Shown: positions 1 to 10,599 of the stretch, one piece after another
How the letters are laid out: each line of letters starts with the position of its first letter
Position numbering within the stretch: position 1 is the first letter of the stretch
Position numbers and translations under genes: made by a program
The notes under the pieces: generated by a model
Databases searched by the model: none
Told to the model about the DNA's origin: nothing
Seen by the model: the letters and a program-made list of their open reading frames with translations, nothing else
Assembly: GCA_963680875.1 (NCBI GenBank)
Contig: OY804588.1
Coordinates: 81,244,829-81,308,828, forward strand
Source of the DNA: Bathymodiolus brooksi
Taxonomy: Eukaryota; Mollusca; Bivalvia; Mytilida; Modiolidae
DNA length: 64,000 nt
Direction: 5' to 3'

Positions 1-1976
1 AGAAAAAAAGTTCATGGATTCCAAAACCCAGCAAAAATACAACATTAGAATCCTTTATTGATTTAGTCAAAAATGATGTCCAGACAGCAACCAGCACGAA
101 CATACCAACCCATAACAACCTCACTCCAGCAGAAAAAGGTGCGCTACAAGAATTAAAGGAAAGGGATGACATTGTCATAAAGTCAGCAGACAAGGGTAGC
201 GCAATTGTTGTTATGGACAAAGTAGATTATTTAGAGGAGGCAAACAGACAACTGATGGATGAAAGATTTTTACAAAAAACTGGACTCTGACCCCACGGAA
301 GAATTCAGCACTAAAATAACACAGGAGCTAAAAATTATGAAAGAAAATAGTCATATCGACAAGAACACTTTCGATTACTTGAAACCAGACAAACCCAAAG
401 TCGGACGCTTCTACCTATTACCTAAAATTCATAAAGTCAACAACCCCGGGAGACCCATTGTTTCAGCAAATGGGCACCCCACAGAAAAAATCTCCGAATT
501 CGTCGATTTCCACCTTCGACCTCATGTAGAAGCGTTACCTTCACATTTGAAAGACACCACTGATTATCTTCAAAAAATGGAATCCATGAACCCCTTCCTT
601 CGGGGACCATTCTTGTTTCGATGGACGTTACGTCATTATACACTAACATCCCACATAATGACGGTATCGAAGCATGTCGAGAGGCCTGGGACCAAAGAAC
701 CGTGAAAGAACCACCAACGGCATGTCTTGTCCAGTTGCTCACATTGGTACTGAAGCATAACAATTTTACATTTAATGGAGAGCATTTTTTACAAATCAAC
801 GGAACAGCTATGGGAACAAAGATGGCACCTTCATACGCCAACATCTTCATGGGGAAGCTTGAAAAACTTATCATACAATCTGCACCTCACAAGCCACTTT
901 CCTGGTTTCGTTTCATAGACGACGTTGACATGAAGTGGACCGAGTCGGAAGAAAACCTCAATCGTTTCTTTGACCACGCCAATAATGTTCACCCCACTAT
1001 AAAATTCACCCATGAAGCATCTAGAAATAACATCTCCTTTCTGGATACTTACACCACCTGTGAAAATGGTATTATGTCAACTGACATATACAACAAACCG
1101 ACAGATAAACATCAGTACCTGTCCCCACAGAGTTGTCATCCTAAACATTGCACCAAAAGTATTCCGTACAGCCAAGCTCTCCGAATCAAACGCATCTGCT
1201 CCAACGAACAAACCACCAAAAAACGGCTTGGGGAACTGAAATGTCATCTAAAAAAGAGGGGTTACAACAATGCGAGCATTAACCATTGTTTTAACAAAGC
1301 AAGTGGTATTGACAGAAAAGACCTCATCCAATATAAAGAAAAGAACGCGAACAACAGAGTGCCATTTGTCATTACATACCATCCTGCGCTCAGTAATTTA
1401 TCCAGCATCGTTCGTGAGCACTGGACAACCATACAAAAACACCCAGAACTGTGTAAAATCTTCAAAGAACCACCTGTCTTGGCCTTCAGGAAACCCAAAA
1501 GTTTGAAAGACATCTTGGTGAGAGCTGACATCTCCCCTCGATCTGCCTACAATGGTCAGTGTCAAAAATGTGATTCGAGACGATGTATGACGTGCAAAAA
1601 CATCCAATGCACACAAAAATTCAGCAGCACACATACAGGAGAAAAATTCATCATATACTGCAATGCCAACTGCAAGACAGAAAATATTATCTACCTCCTG
1701 GAATGTGCAATTTGTGGTCTTCAATACATCGGAGAAACTAAACAACAACTTAGTAAACGCTTGAATGGCCACAGAAGTGATGCAAATTGCAAACCTGACC
1801 TTCCACTCAGCAGACATCTCAGATCGACGGGCCACCATGATTCTTTCGGCAAACTGAAGGTCACCATAATTGACCATAACCCCAAGTGGGATGATAAAAG
1901 CAGACAGGAAAGGGAAAGCTTCTGGATTAGAAAACTTAAGACCTTATCACCGAATGGAATCAATGAGAAAAAGTAA
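1..1976 (+). pseudogene. Penelope-like pol: RT + GIY-YIG, two frameshifts
   Basis: The reading frame is frame 3 from 1 to about 268, frame 1 from about 259 to 590, and frame 3 again to the stop at 1974-1976. The first shift is explained by one extra T in the T run at about 267-271; the second is near the C run at 591-594 and restores the frame. RT marks are LLPKIHK then RPIVS (about 415-465), [11 protein letters not shown] (624 on), GTAMGTKMAPS (about 804-835) and the catalytic F-I-D-D box at 912-923. A Cys-rich linker (CQKCDSRRCMTC) lies near 1558-1597. The nuclease has IIYLLEC, QYIGET and a conserved KR, ending with an E-rich helix (RESFWIRKL). The start lies outside the window. The family normally performs target-primed reverse transcription; this copy cannot make one intact protein. 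Confidence 0.88.
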
Positions 1977-2393
1977 TATCCTCTCTTGACTCCTATTCGT
2001 GTTGATCTCCTCCAGTCGTATTAGGACATACAGTTTGCTCTATTGGCCCAAAGTATATATTCCACACTGTGGCGGGCCGTTTTCTTGAATGAGTTTGGGT
2101 ATCATACCGTTTTCAACAATATTTTGACAGTGCTATTTGATACATTTACCAATAATGTCTCATTTTTATATTTATTTTTATTTCTAATTTAACATTTATT
2201 TAAATGTGTAGCCCTATTGTATATTTATATTATTGTTATTGTACTTTTATTAATTTATATGTAGGATTTCCATTCTTTTATGCATGTAGTTTCATATGTG
2301 CATCTTCTGGTTCTTTTGTGCCGTACATGGACCGTCAAAAACTTTTTTGAAATTTGAAAAGTCGCCATATTGTTTCGAGATTTTATTTAATTA

Positions 2394-2442
2394 GACATTG
2401 ATAAAGTCCCTCGGTGGGACGAAAATTTTGTCATTCTACGAA
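2394..2442 (+). ncRNA. Degenerate hammerhead-ribozyme-like motif in element tail
   Basis: The order is TTGATAA (cf. CUGAUGA), then a hairpin GTCCC-TCGGT-GGGAC that fits stem II, then GAAA, then a GTC that could be the cleavage triplet. The core has two changes (C3 and G8 positions), stems I and III are poor, so it is probably inactive. Hammerhead motifs are known in Penelope-like elements, which supports the reading. Confidence 0.4.
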
Positions 2443-2504
2443 GTGTTTAATTCTTTATCACTTTGTTTTGTGTACTTGGTGTTGTTTTACAAACCATTTT
2501 AGAC

Positions 2505-2507
<3 letters not shown>

Positions 2508-2542
<35 letters not shown>
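2508..2542. repeat. (TA)n microsatellite
   Basis: An uninterrupted run of alternating T and A separates the retroelement tail from the 469-bp tandem repeat. The same TA-rich seam recurs at the end of that repeat (about 3531-3545). Confidence 0.95.
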
Positions 2543-2544
<2 letters not shown>

Positions 2545-2605
2545 GTCTGAAAATTAAACCAAACAGTGTTAGAATTAGATTTTAGAGCTGTCAAATTTTT
2601 GTTCT

Positions 2606-2715
2606 TCCCTCGACGGGATTTGAACCCACACCATTGTTACACTGCAGCACCATTCGCTTAGCCTTACGTCCAGCGCCCTAGACCACTCGACTACATCCAC
2701 TCCCTAAAAAAGGAG
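2606..2715 (-). mobile_element. tRNA-derived SINE-like head (unit 1)
   Basis: Read on the minus strand it has an A-box-like GAGTGGTCTAGGGCGCTGG and a B-box GGTTCAAATCC about 60 nt later, followed by a non-tRNA body. It resembles a Leu/Ser-type tRNA head but does not fold as a whole tRNA, so it is called a SINE head. Confidence 0.6.
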
Positions 2716-3075
2716 CTTCAATAGTCGTAGTGTTACTTGTCTCGTATGGCAAATCTAGGGATAGACGTAAGACATGTGTATAAGCGTGTGTAGATGGTTC
2801 ATATATACTTAATATTATAATTTGACAGCAATCTAACTCAGCAATTTTTAATATATTGGATAGGATAATGAAGAATTATTCACTATACAGTCACAGGAAA
2901 TAAAGTATACTATACAAACGTCTAGAGGCAAGTGACAACCTTACAATATATCTGTCCCACTGGATCTCAAAGTTACTTTAAAGGATACTAGGTTAATACT
3001 AAATATTATATACGTCTGAAAATTAAACCAAACAGTGTTAGAATTAGATTTTAGAGCTGTCAAATTTTTGTTCTT

Positions 3076-3184
3076 CCCTCGACGGGATTTGAACTCACAC
3101 CATTATTACACTGCAGCACCATTCGCTTAGCCTTACGTCCAGCGCCCTAGACCACTCGACTACATCCACTCCCTAAAAAAGGAG
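3076..3184 (-). mobile_element. tRNA-derived SINE-like head (unit 2)
   Basis: This is the second copy of the tRNA-like head, carried by duplication of the whole 469-bp unit rather than by an independent insertion, because the flanks are duplicated too. It shows small differences from unit 1 (for example GGATTTGAACTC for GGATTTGAACCC). Confidence 0.58.
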
Positions 3185-3596
3185 CTTCAATAGTCGTAGT
3201 GTTACCTTGTCTCGTAAGGCAATTCTAGGGATAGACGTAAGACATGTGTATAAGCGTGTGTAGATGGTACATATATACTTAATATTATAATTTGACAGCA
3301 ATCTAACTCAGCAATTTTTAATATATTGGATAGGATAATGAAGAATTATTCACTATACAGTCACAGGAAATAAAGTATACTATACAAACGTCTAGAAGCA
3401 AGTGACAACCATACAATATATCTGTCCCACTGGATCTCAAAGTTACTTTAAAGGATACTAGGTTAATACTAAATATTATATACGTCTGAAAATTAGACCA
3501 AACAGTGTTAGAATTAGATTTTAGAGCTGTTTATATATATATAAACAAACGATAAACACAACTAACAACTACATACTATCACAAAAATGAAAGGAC

Positions 3597-5062
3597 AGTA
3601 CAATAGCAGGATCAATGTATGCTCGTAGTTAACTGACTACTAGCTAAGAAGGCAGAATATGTTGGTTAAAGACCATTACTCTTTAGACTGTACAATAGTA
3701 GGATCAAAGAATACTCGTAGTTAACTGACTACTAGCTAGGAAGGCAGAATATGCTAGTTAAAGACCATTACTCTTTAGACCGTACAATAGCAGGATCAAT
3801 GAATACTCGTAGTTAACTGACTACTAGCTAGGAAGGCAGAATATGTTGGTTAAAGACCATTACTCTTTAGACTGTACAATAGTAGGATAAATGAATACTC
3901 GTAGTTAGCTGACTACTAGCTAGGAAGGCAGAATATGCTAGTTAAAGACCATTACTCTTTAGACTGTACAATAGCAGGATCAATGAATGGTCGTTGTTAA
4001 CTGACTACTAGCTAGGAAGGCAGAATATGCTAGTTGAAGACCATTACTCTTTAGACTGTACAATAGCAGGATCAAAGAATGGTCGTAGTTAACTGACTAC
4101 TAGCTAGGAAGGCAGAATATGCTAGCTAAAGGCCATTACTCTTTAGACCGTACAATTGCAGGATCAATGAATGCTCGTAGTTACTGACTACTAGCTAGGA
4201 AGGCAGAATATGCTAGTTAATGGCCATTACACTTTAGACCGAACAATGGCAGGATCAGTGAATGGTCGTAGTTAACTGACTACTAGCTAGGAAGGCAGAA
4301 TATGCTAGTTAAAGGCCATTACTCTTTAGACAATACAATAACAGGATCAATGAATGCTCGTAGTTAGTTAACTGACTACTAGCTAGGAAGGTAGAATATG
4401 GTAGTTAAAGACCATTACTCTTTAGACCGTACCATGGCAGGATCAATGAACACTCGTAGTTAACTGACTACTAGCTAGGAAGGCAGAATATGTTGGTCAA
4501 AGACCATTACTCTTTAGCCCGTACAATAGCAGGATCAATGAATGCTCGTAGTTAACTGACTACTAGCTAGGAAGGCAGAATATGCTAGTTAAGGCCATTA
4601 CTCTTTAGACAATACAATAGCACGATCAATGAATGCTCGTAGTTAACTGACTACTAGCTAGGAAGGCAGAATATGCTAGTTAAAGACCATTACTCTTTAG
4701 ACCGTACCATGGCAGGATCAATGAATACTCGTAGTTAACTGACTACTAGCTAGGAAGGCAGAATATGTTGGTCAAAGACCATTACACTTTAGACTGTACA
4801 ATAGCAGGATCAATGAATGCTCGTAGTTAACTGACTACTAGATAGGAAGGCAGAATATGCTAGTTAAAGGCCATTACTCTTTAGACTGTACAATAGTAGG
4901 ACCAATGAATGCTCGTAGCTAACTGACTACTAGCTAGGAAGGCAGAATATGTTGGTTAAAGGCCATTTCACTTTAGACAGTACAATGGCAGGGTCAATGA
5001 ATGCTCGGAGTTAACTGACTACTAGCTAGGAAGGCATAATACGTTGGTTAAAGAGCACCGCT
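3597..5062. repeat. 92-bp satellite, about 16 copies
   Basis: TACAATAG-type motifs recur at 3599, 3691, 3783, 3875, 3967, 4059 and 4151, a strict 92-bp period. Each unit holds the palindrome AGTTAACT, the CTAGCTAG core of CTACTAGCTAGGAAGG, and CCATTACTCTTTAGAC. Copies alternate in small variants (TGTTGGTTAAAG vs TGCTAGTTAAAG). The last unit decays from about 5040. Confidence 0.96.
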
Positions 5063-5984
5063 CTGTGGACAAAGAAAATCATATCTGTCATTTCTAACAT
5101 TTAACGTCAATTAGTGTGAACATTTAAAATACATTAATGGTCTTCATGTGAGACTAGATTAAAAAGCTCATCAATTTGATGCAGTCAAATATAGTAACAT
5201 AATATGGAATGAAATATAAAGGTACTAATTTAATTGCCCTTTGGAACTACTAGTCTTGAAAATTCAGCAAAGTCTGTATATGTATGATGTTGCGGATGAA
5301 GCATTGTCGTTGACCCACAGCTGACCAGGCTCTGATTACTCTCCACTCATCACTCGTGGGTTTACTGGTAGAGAAATCCTCGTTTCCGTGACAACTGGCT
5401 ATTGATAGTTACCAATCAACATTATCGTTGATTATGGTAATATCCTGATCTTATGTGAAAAAGATATACAGAAAATGTTCGACTCCCATAACGTCACCAA
5501 GAAATGCCTTTCTTAATTTAGATACAGTTCGTGTGTGATTTGATATGATTAGTTATAAGGACAGTCGCCGGGACATATTAAAATGTTCTAACGAGATCAC
5601 CGCGAGGATTTCTCTTCCAGTTGATCTACGGGTAATGAGTGGGGAGTAATCCAAACGTGATGAGCTGTGAGTTACGGACGATGGGGAAGAAAGTGTTAAA
5701 ACATTTCAGATGCCACATTCAGTATTTGATATAAGCTTGCAAAATAGAGTGCGTGATTGTTGTTTAACGCCAATTGATCTATTTCATGTTAAATTGTGAT
5801 GAGATGATTATGAAGTTTGCTTTGTTACCAGATCAACACTCTGTGTAGTGCTAGCTCACTGGCATAGCATTTCGGAAATCGATGCGACATGCTACTCATT
5901 AATATTTTGGATTCTAGCCAACCAGAATTTCATAGGTTAATGTTCTGTGTTTATCGGAGAATGAGTAAATGGAAATACAAGTGT
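5063..5984. other. AT-rich intergenic sequence, nothing recognised
   Basis: I see no supported gene, tandem repeat or terminal inverted repeat here. Short open frames have no recognisable motif. Confidence 0.5.
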
Positions 5985-6096
5985 GCATCCTTCGGTTGGA
6001 CTCGAACGAGGATCGAACCCAAGGTTTGGCACATTCGAGAAGAACATCTTAACCATCACACCGATCAGAGAGTCCATAAGAATAGCAATATCACTT
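5985..6096 (-). mobile_element. tRNA-like SINE head or tRNA pseudogene
   Basis: On the minus strand a tRNA-like stretch has an A-box-like TGTGATGGTTAAGATG and the B-box GGGTTCGATCC about 35 nt later. The acceptor stem does not close well, so this is not a functional tRNA. It differs from the other tRNA-derived heads in the window. Confidence 0.5.
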
Positions 6097-7179
6097 GCAG
6101 AATAATATATTTATTTAAGAAATAATTAAATGTAGTCACAATGTGTTGGGAATTTTAATATGAATTGGCAGGATATTAATATATTATCACGTGAAGTGGC
6201 AATCTTAATATGCCAAACAGTACAAATACGGTAGTACACGTTGGAGAAATATGGTAATTTATGCTAAAAGACGAGGGCAAGGTCGCACACAATTCATGTG
6301 ACGCTGTTAGTTGTTCAGTGTTTCTCACTGTCAATTTCAGCAACTAGTTTTGACCCTGCTATTGTACTGTTCATGTTTATGTTGTCATTCGTTTGTGTGA
6401 TAGTATCTGGTCGTTTTGAATGGACGCGAATAAATGCAGGTTCTTATATATGCATTGCCATTAGTGATCCAGTTATCAAGAGGGGAGGGTTGACATCCCA
6501 CTAGTCGGTTTAACCTGGTCACATTTTTGGGTCTATCGTGGTCTTTTAGTGTTCAGTGAGTTCAGTTAAGGTGAGAAATGATAGTTCGTTTTATTGATAT
6601 TGGTGGAATTCATGTCCATCACTGTTTAAGCTTTCATTTCATAAATGAAAAGAAAAATAAATTAAAAAAAAAACAGGCAATATGATTGTCGTATCAGATT
6701 TTACAATATGTGTACAAAACAAGAAATGAAGAATCCTTCTTTCAGATTGATCTAAAAAACAACATTGCACCCTATAACCCTAAATGCTCTTAAGTTAGTG
6801 ACATTTTCCAATTTGATGGCATTTCGATTTTAGCAACTTTAATAGGTGAACAGCTGGAATAAAATTTACAAAAGTCAGTAACCAGATGTCTGTGTCGACA
6901 GCCTTCCTTGAAAACTACGTCATTGGGATACGACAAAATACTAAATTAGATTTGATAGAATGTTGTCCTTTGTATTTCTCCTCCCCAAAAATAATATGTA
7001 AAGAAACCAAGCACAATTTTTAATGTTTGCATGCATCACGGACCTGCATGAAATCACCTAGGCATATTTTGTTCTGAAAAACGTATGTGCGAAGCAAAGT
7101 ATAAGAGATTTTGTATTACGATGTTAATAGCAATGAAGGACGTCATATTATAATTAACTATATATATTTTACGCTTTTA
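6097..7179. other. AT-rich intergenic sequence, nothing recognised
   Basis: There is a poly-A stretch at about 6660-6673. No coding, SINE or tandem signal is convincing; short open frames lack motifs. Confidence 0.5.
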
Positions 7180-7545
7180 CCACATCGGCAGTGTAATGGT
7201 TAGCGTGCTAGCATCGAGTGCGGTAGATCGTGGGATCGAGCTCAATCTGGGTCACACCAAAGACGATACAATTGATATTTGTTGCTTCTTCGCTAAGCAC
7301 GCGACATTAAGGAGAAACGGCAAAGAATGGTTGGCTCGGAATCAAGATAATGTGTCTAAGTGGGGCGACAAGTTTATCCGTGGACTGTTGTTTTTGTTAA
7401 TTAGCACTATAACAATCAAACTAAGTGTGTTGGTCTAGTACAAAGCGGATCCTCATCTTCATCTCATTGAAAATTAAGTTGAGCCTGCCTTGATATAGCT
7501 GAAAATTTCTCAATTGGGGTTAAGCGACAATCACTCCCTCATTCT
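7180..7545 (+). mobile_element. tRNA-derived SINE, family 2 (tail TTAAGCGACAATCACTCC)
   Basis: The tRNA-like head has an A-box GTGTAATGGTTAGCGTGC and a B-box region GTGGGATCGAGCTC. The body contains CGCTAAGCACGC, and the tail TTAAGCGACAATCACTCC is shared with the copy at 44609-45240. A short open frame running through it (7196-7438) is a by-product of the SINE sequence. Confidence 0.8.
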
Positions 7546-9383
7546 ACCGGTTTTATTCAGAAATTGCAAAACTATTTAACTCTGCTATGTGAAATGAATT
7601 TAAATACCCCAACACATACCTATCTGAATGTCTTGTTGCTTTAATATCGGGTTATATTGGAGCTTTTATAATGGTGTGAATGAAGGAGGAATGGTAAATG
7701 ACTTTTAGCATTCGGAACAATAAACGAAGATGCAATAATAAATGGACAATCCAGAGACACTGGCAACATTGGGCACACAAGGCACAGGACGAAGACCAAC
7801 TAAACAATAAAACCGGAAACTAGAAAGACGAGCAGCATGGATCCCACCAAAGCACTGGGAGTAAACCCAAAATGCTTGCAAAGAGAAAGCAGTTCATATT
7901 ATTTATAAGACGCCCGCCAAATTTTACATGCAGTCAAATCACAATATAACTATTTGCCAACTCCTGTCTATAAAAGTTTATTGAATATTAATATTAAATG
8001 ACACATTCCCTTCAATGATTTACCATACCCTCGCACGTGTATCAGAGCGTATAACAAGTATATAAAGTCAGATAAAAAAATATATTTTATTTCCTTTGAA
8101 ATAAAACTGCACTTAATATATGGGAATTATATGTGATATTCTTTATATATATGACATTCTAGCACTAGTTCTCAATTAATTTAACTGTTATGATACACAT
8201 CTACACAATTCCTGCCATTTCGTGAGAGTAGAGATTTGGCACATAAAAACGTCAGAATTACATTTTCTCTACATCTAATTATAGTTTATCCTGCCATGTA
8301 AATAGTTTTATACAACATTATCAACAGATAACTAGTAGACTAAAACCCATGACCTATTTTCTTACCATCCTAAAGTACAGTTGCCCATTTACCAAGCAAT
8401 TCTAATGCGAGCGGAAAGCCATAACAATTTAAAAGAAAAAAACAAACACGGATTTTAATGGATGGTTCCGGGTATCTGCTTAAAACATGCAATACCGAAA
8501 ATAATGGTGATCAAAATCACCGAAAAGCTTTATGTAATAAATATTGTTTTATTTATTCTAAACGATAGAATGACTTTGATCAGTGATTTGTTGAACATGA
8601 CTTAGGTAATTTTACCGCCATTAAAATGAGACATTCGCGTCTTAATCGTCAACATTAAATGATACGGAATTATCTGATGGGTTTGGAAAACAGCATTAGT
8701 AGGATTAAAAACAAACTTTTAATTTTATCTCTTTTATAGACAAATACTCTTCCTTTCGTTGACAACTGTGACAAAAACCTCTTATTTCACTATAAAACCT
8801 CCATTATATCTAAGAAGTTAAGTATTAAACATTTGATCTGTTGTATATGAATTCCATTAAATGTGTTAATATGCTTTTTCAATAATCTAAAATAAGATTT
8901 TATGATTAAATGCGATGTTTGGCTTCTAAGCTTCAATCAGCGTTTTATGAAACTTGTGAAAGCATTTCATAAATCGACAGAATAAACCTAAAAGCTGTCA
9001 TGAGGTTTTAATGCAAATCATATTATATTGTCTTTGATTGCGTCTAAGTGGTAAATTTCTTACAGAAAGAGGAACATTCTAACGAGGCGTAAACCCCACA
9101 ACATATGACACATTAACAGTACATATTGTAGAAAATATCAGGTGCTATGAATCTTTTGTTCAGTATCTATAGAGAGACAATAAAATCAGTACTTTGCTAT
9201 GCCTCCTCTATGTGGAGCAGACAACAAATAAAGTGGCATAGTCCTGCATGAAGTGATGTTGCATTACCCTTTTGGAAATTAATTTTGTTCATTCATAGAA
9301 AGAACATCTCAGGAATAATACATAATATATCTGACGTCATTTCAAAATTGTAACAACACGTGAAACGTTGAAATGACGTTTGT
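7546..9383. other. AT-rich intergenic; possible PLE-2 tail at 7735-7870
   Basis: Around 7735-7870 there is weak similarity (ACAATCCAGAGACAC, GCAGCATGGATCCCACC) to the minus-strand tails of the second Penelope-like family seen at 13300 and 30480. The rest is AT-rich with no supported feature. Confidence 0.4.
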
Positions 9384-9690
9384 TCCTATCAGGATATCCT
9401 TGATAGTGGTATATGTTCCACTTGTCGTATACACTTCCCGGTCCTCTCCTCATTCATGACTTATCACCAGGTTTGTAACCAGATTAACACGACGGTGTAT
9501 CTAGTGGAACAGGAACTGTGTACTCTTTCGGAGCACATGAGTTCAACCCATGTTTCAGCTGGAGTAGTGTTGCGCAATCTTTATTTTTCGTTGTAGTGTA
9601 GATCATCGTTTGTCTTTTTGTACCTTTCCGTGTGGCCATTGTGTTTTCTGTACTTCTTATATTTACGGATTCTGTTTTCGCTTGCCTTGA
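9384..9690 (+). mobile_element. PLE-2 3' fragment with internal deletion
   Basis: It begins with CCTATCAGGATATCCTTGATAG (cf. 12571) but jumps at once to ATGTTCCACTTGTCGTA, which lies about 130 bp further on in the 10.6-13 kb copy. It then follows the same 3' UTR (CCGGTCCTCTCCTCATTCATG, then GTGTTTTCTGTACTTC) to about 9685. This is a short deleted copy of the same element. The short frames seen on the minus strand here are shadows. Confidence 0.7.
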
Positions 9691-10007
9691 CTTTGTCTAC
9701 GTGCAATGTTGAGAGTATATGAGAAAAGAGGTTAAAGATACATGAACGGTTGTAACTTGAAGAAAAGAAAATATCATGGAGAAAGGTGGAACAGATGTAA
9801 CCGGTCATTAACACTGTTGTCATTAAGTGATAAATGCGTGTAGAGATATTGCTTACATAAAACAAGAAACAATGAAAAGTGCTTAAACACAACGACCCAC
9901 ATGTAGTTACAATCCACATGCCACGATACAAACTGGAACATAATCCCAAAACTATAAGACAATAGTCACATATTAGTTAAACGTCAAGTTTATGGGTACA
10001 TGTATTT

Positions 10008-10165
10008 TTAACAGTATTTTAGTTATACAATTGTGGTCAATTTTATTAGTGGCAGACACTGGAGCATTCGGAGAAAATCATCGACCTGTGTAAGTCATTG
10101 ATAAATTTTATCACAACAAGTTGTATCGAGTAAATCTCACCAAGTGTGGGAAGGGACCGGGTGGT
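10008..10165 (-). mobile_element. SINE family 1 fragment
   Basis: It matches the core of family 1 in reverse orientation: AGTTATACAATTGTGGTCAATTTTATT, the CGGAGAAAATCATCGACCTG core and TTGTATCGAGTAAATCTCACC. Both ends are diverged. Confidence 0.65.
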
Positions 10166-10210
10166 GCAAAGAGTTAGGTAGTTGGATTACCTAACAACTC
10201 ATATAAGCTT

Positions 10211-10412
10211 ATCACCAATACGGCGTGGGATCGCACTCGGCTTTGCAAATTACAAAAAGGGTGCACTCCACTCGCAGCCGCAAGTGATAAAGTTTACCAG
10301 TTGCTTGCCCATGGTCGTGGTTCTCTCCGGGTACACCGGCTTCTTCCACCACTAAAACTGGTCGCCATTGTATAGCTGAAATATTGCTGAAAATAACGTT
10401 AAACACAATAAA
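10211..10412 (+). mobile_element. SINE family 1-type copy with atypical head
   Basis: The 3' half (TTCTCCGGGTACACC, CCACTAAAACTGGTCGCC, GCTGAAATATTGCTG, GTTAAACACAATAAATC) is family 1. The head (GTGGGATCGCACTCGGC) is not the usual one, so it may be a different subfamily. It lies head-to-head with the minus-strand copy just upstream. Confidence 0.65.
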
Positions 10413-10599
10413 TCAAATCAAAAATCAACCAAGTGTGGGAATGAACCACACTACTGGATACGAGAATTAGGTTATAAGGACAAAATTGATGGCATAGGCA
10501 TCCTATCTATTCCTACCCTACCTGTAAATCGGTGAATGTGATTGATATTTTCAACTCCGCTCCTCTGCGTAAGCGAAGCCATGGACATCGTCATTATGC

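Larger units (their letters stand above)
1..2500 (+). mobile_element. Penelope-like retroelement (5' end outside window)
   Basis: The left edge of the window lies inside a Penelope-like element. Its pol region (1-1976) encodes a reverse transcriptase followed by a C-terminal GIY-YIG-type nuclease, the order typical of endonuclease-bearing Penelope elements. About 500 bp of AT-rich 3' sequence follows and includes a hammerhead-like core near 2394-2442. The 3' limit is put where the sequence runs into a (TA)n tract at about 2508; no target-site duplication can be checked because the 5' end is missing. The copy is dead (two frameshifts). Confidence 0.85.
2543..3535. repeat. 469/470-bp tandem repeat, 2.1 copies
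   Basis: ACGTCTGAAAATTA recurs at 2543, 3012 and 3482, so the unit is 469-470 bp. The first two units are complete and differ by scattered point changes; the third stops after about 50 bp at a TA-rich seam. Each full unit contains a tRNA-like segment in reverse orientation. Confidence 0.93.

Noticed and set aside
437..1877. Minus-strand and alternate plus frames over the Penelope pol
   Set aside because: They are shadows of the RT/GIY-YIG frame.
3597..5062. Regular repeats with variable-looking parts, considered as a CRISPR array
   Set aside because: The sequence is eukaryotic, the whole 92-bp unit repeats without unique spacers, and no cas-like gene is present. The same holds for the other arrays.
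5985..6096. Functional tRNA gene on the minus strand
   Set aside because: B-box is good, but the cloverleaf arms do not pair well enough; a SINE head or pseudogene is more likely.
9581..9962. Minus-strand frames of 62-122 codons
   Set aside because: They lie antisense to the PLE-2 3' UTR fragment and have no motif.
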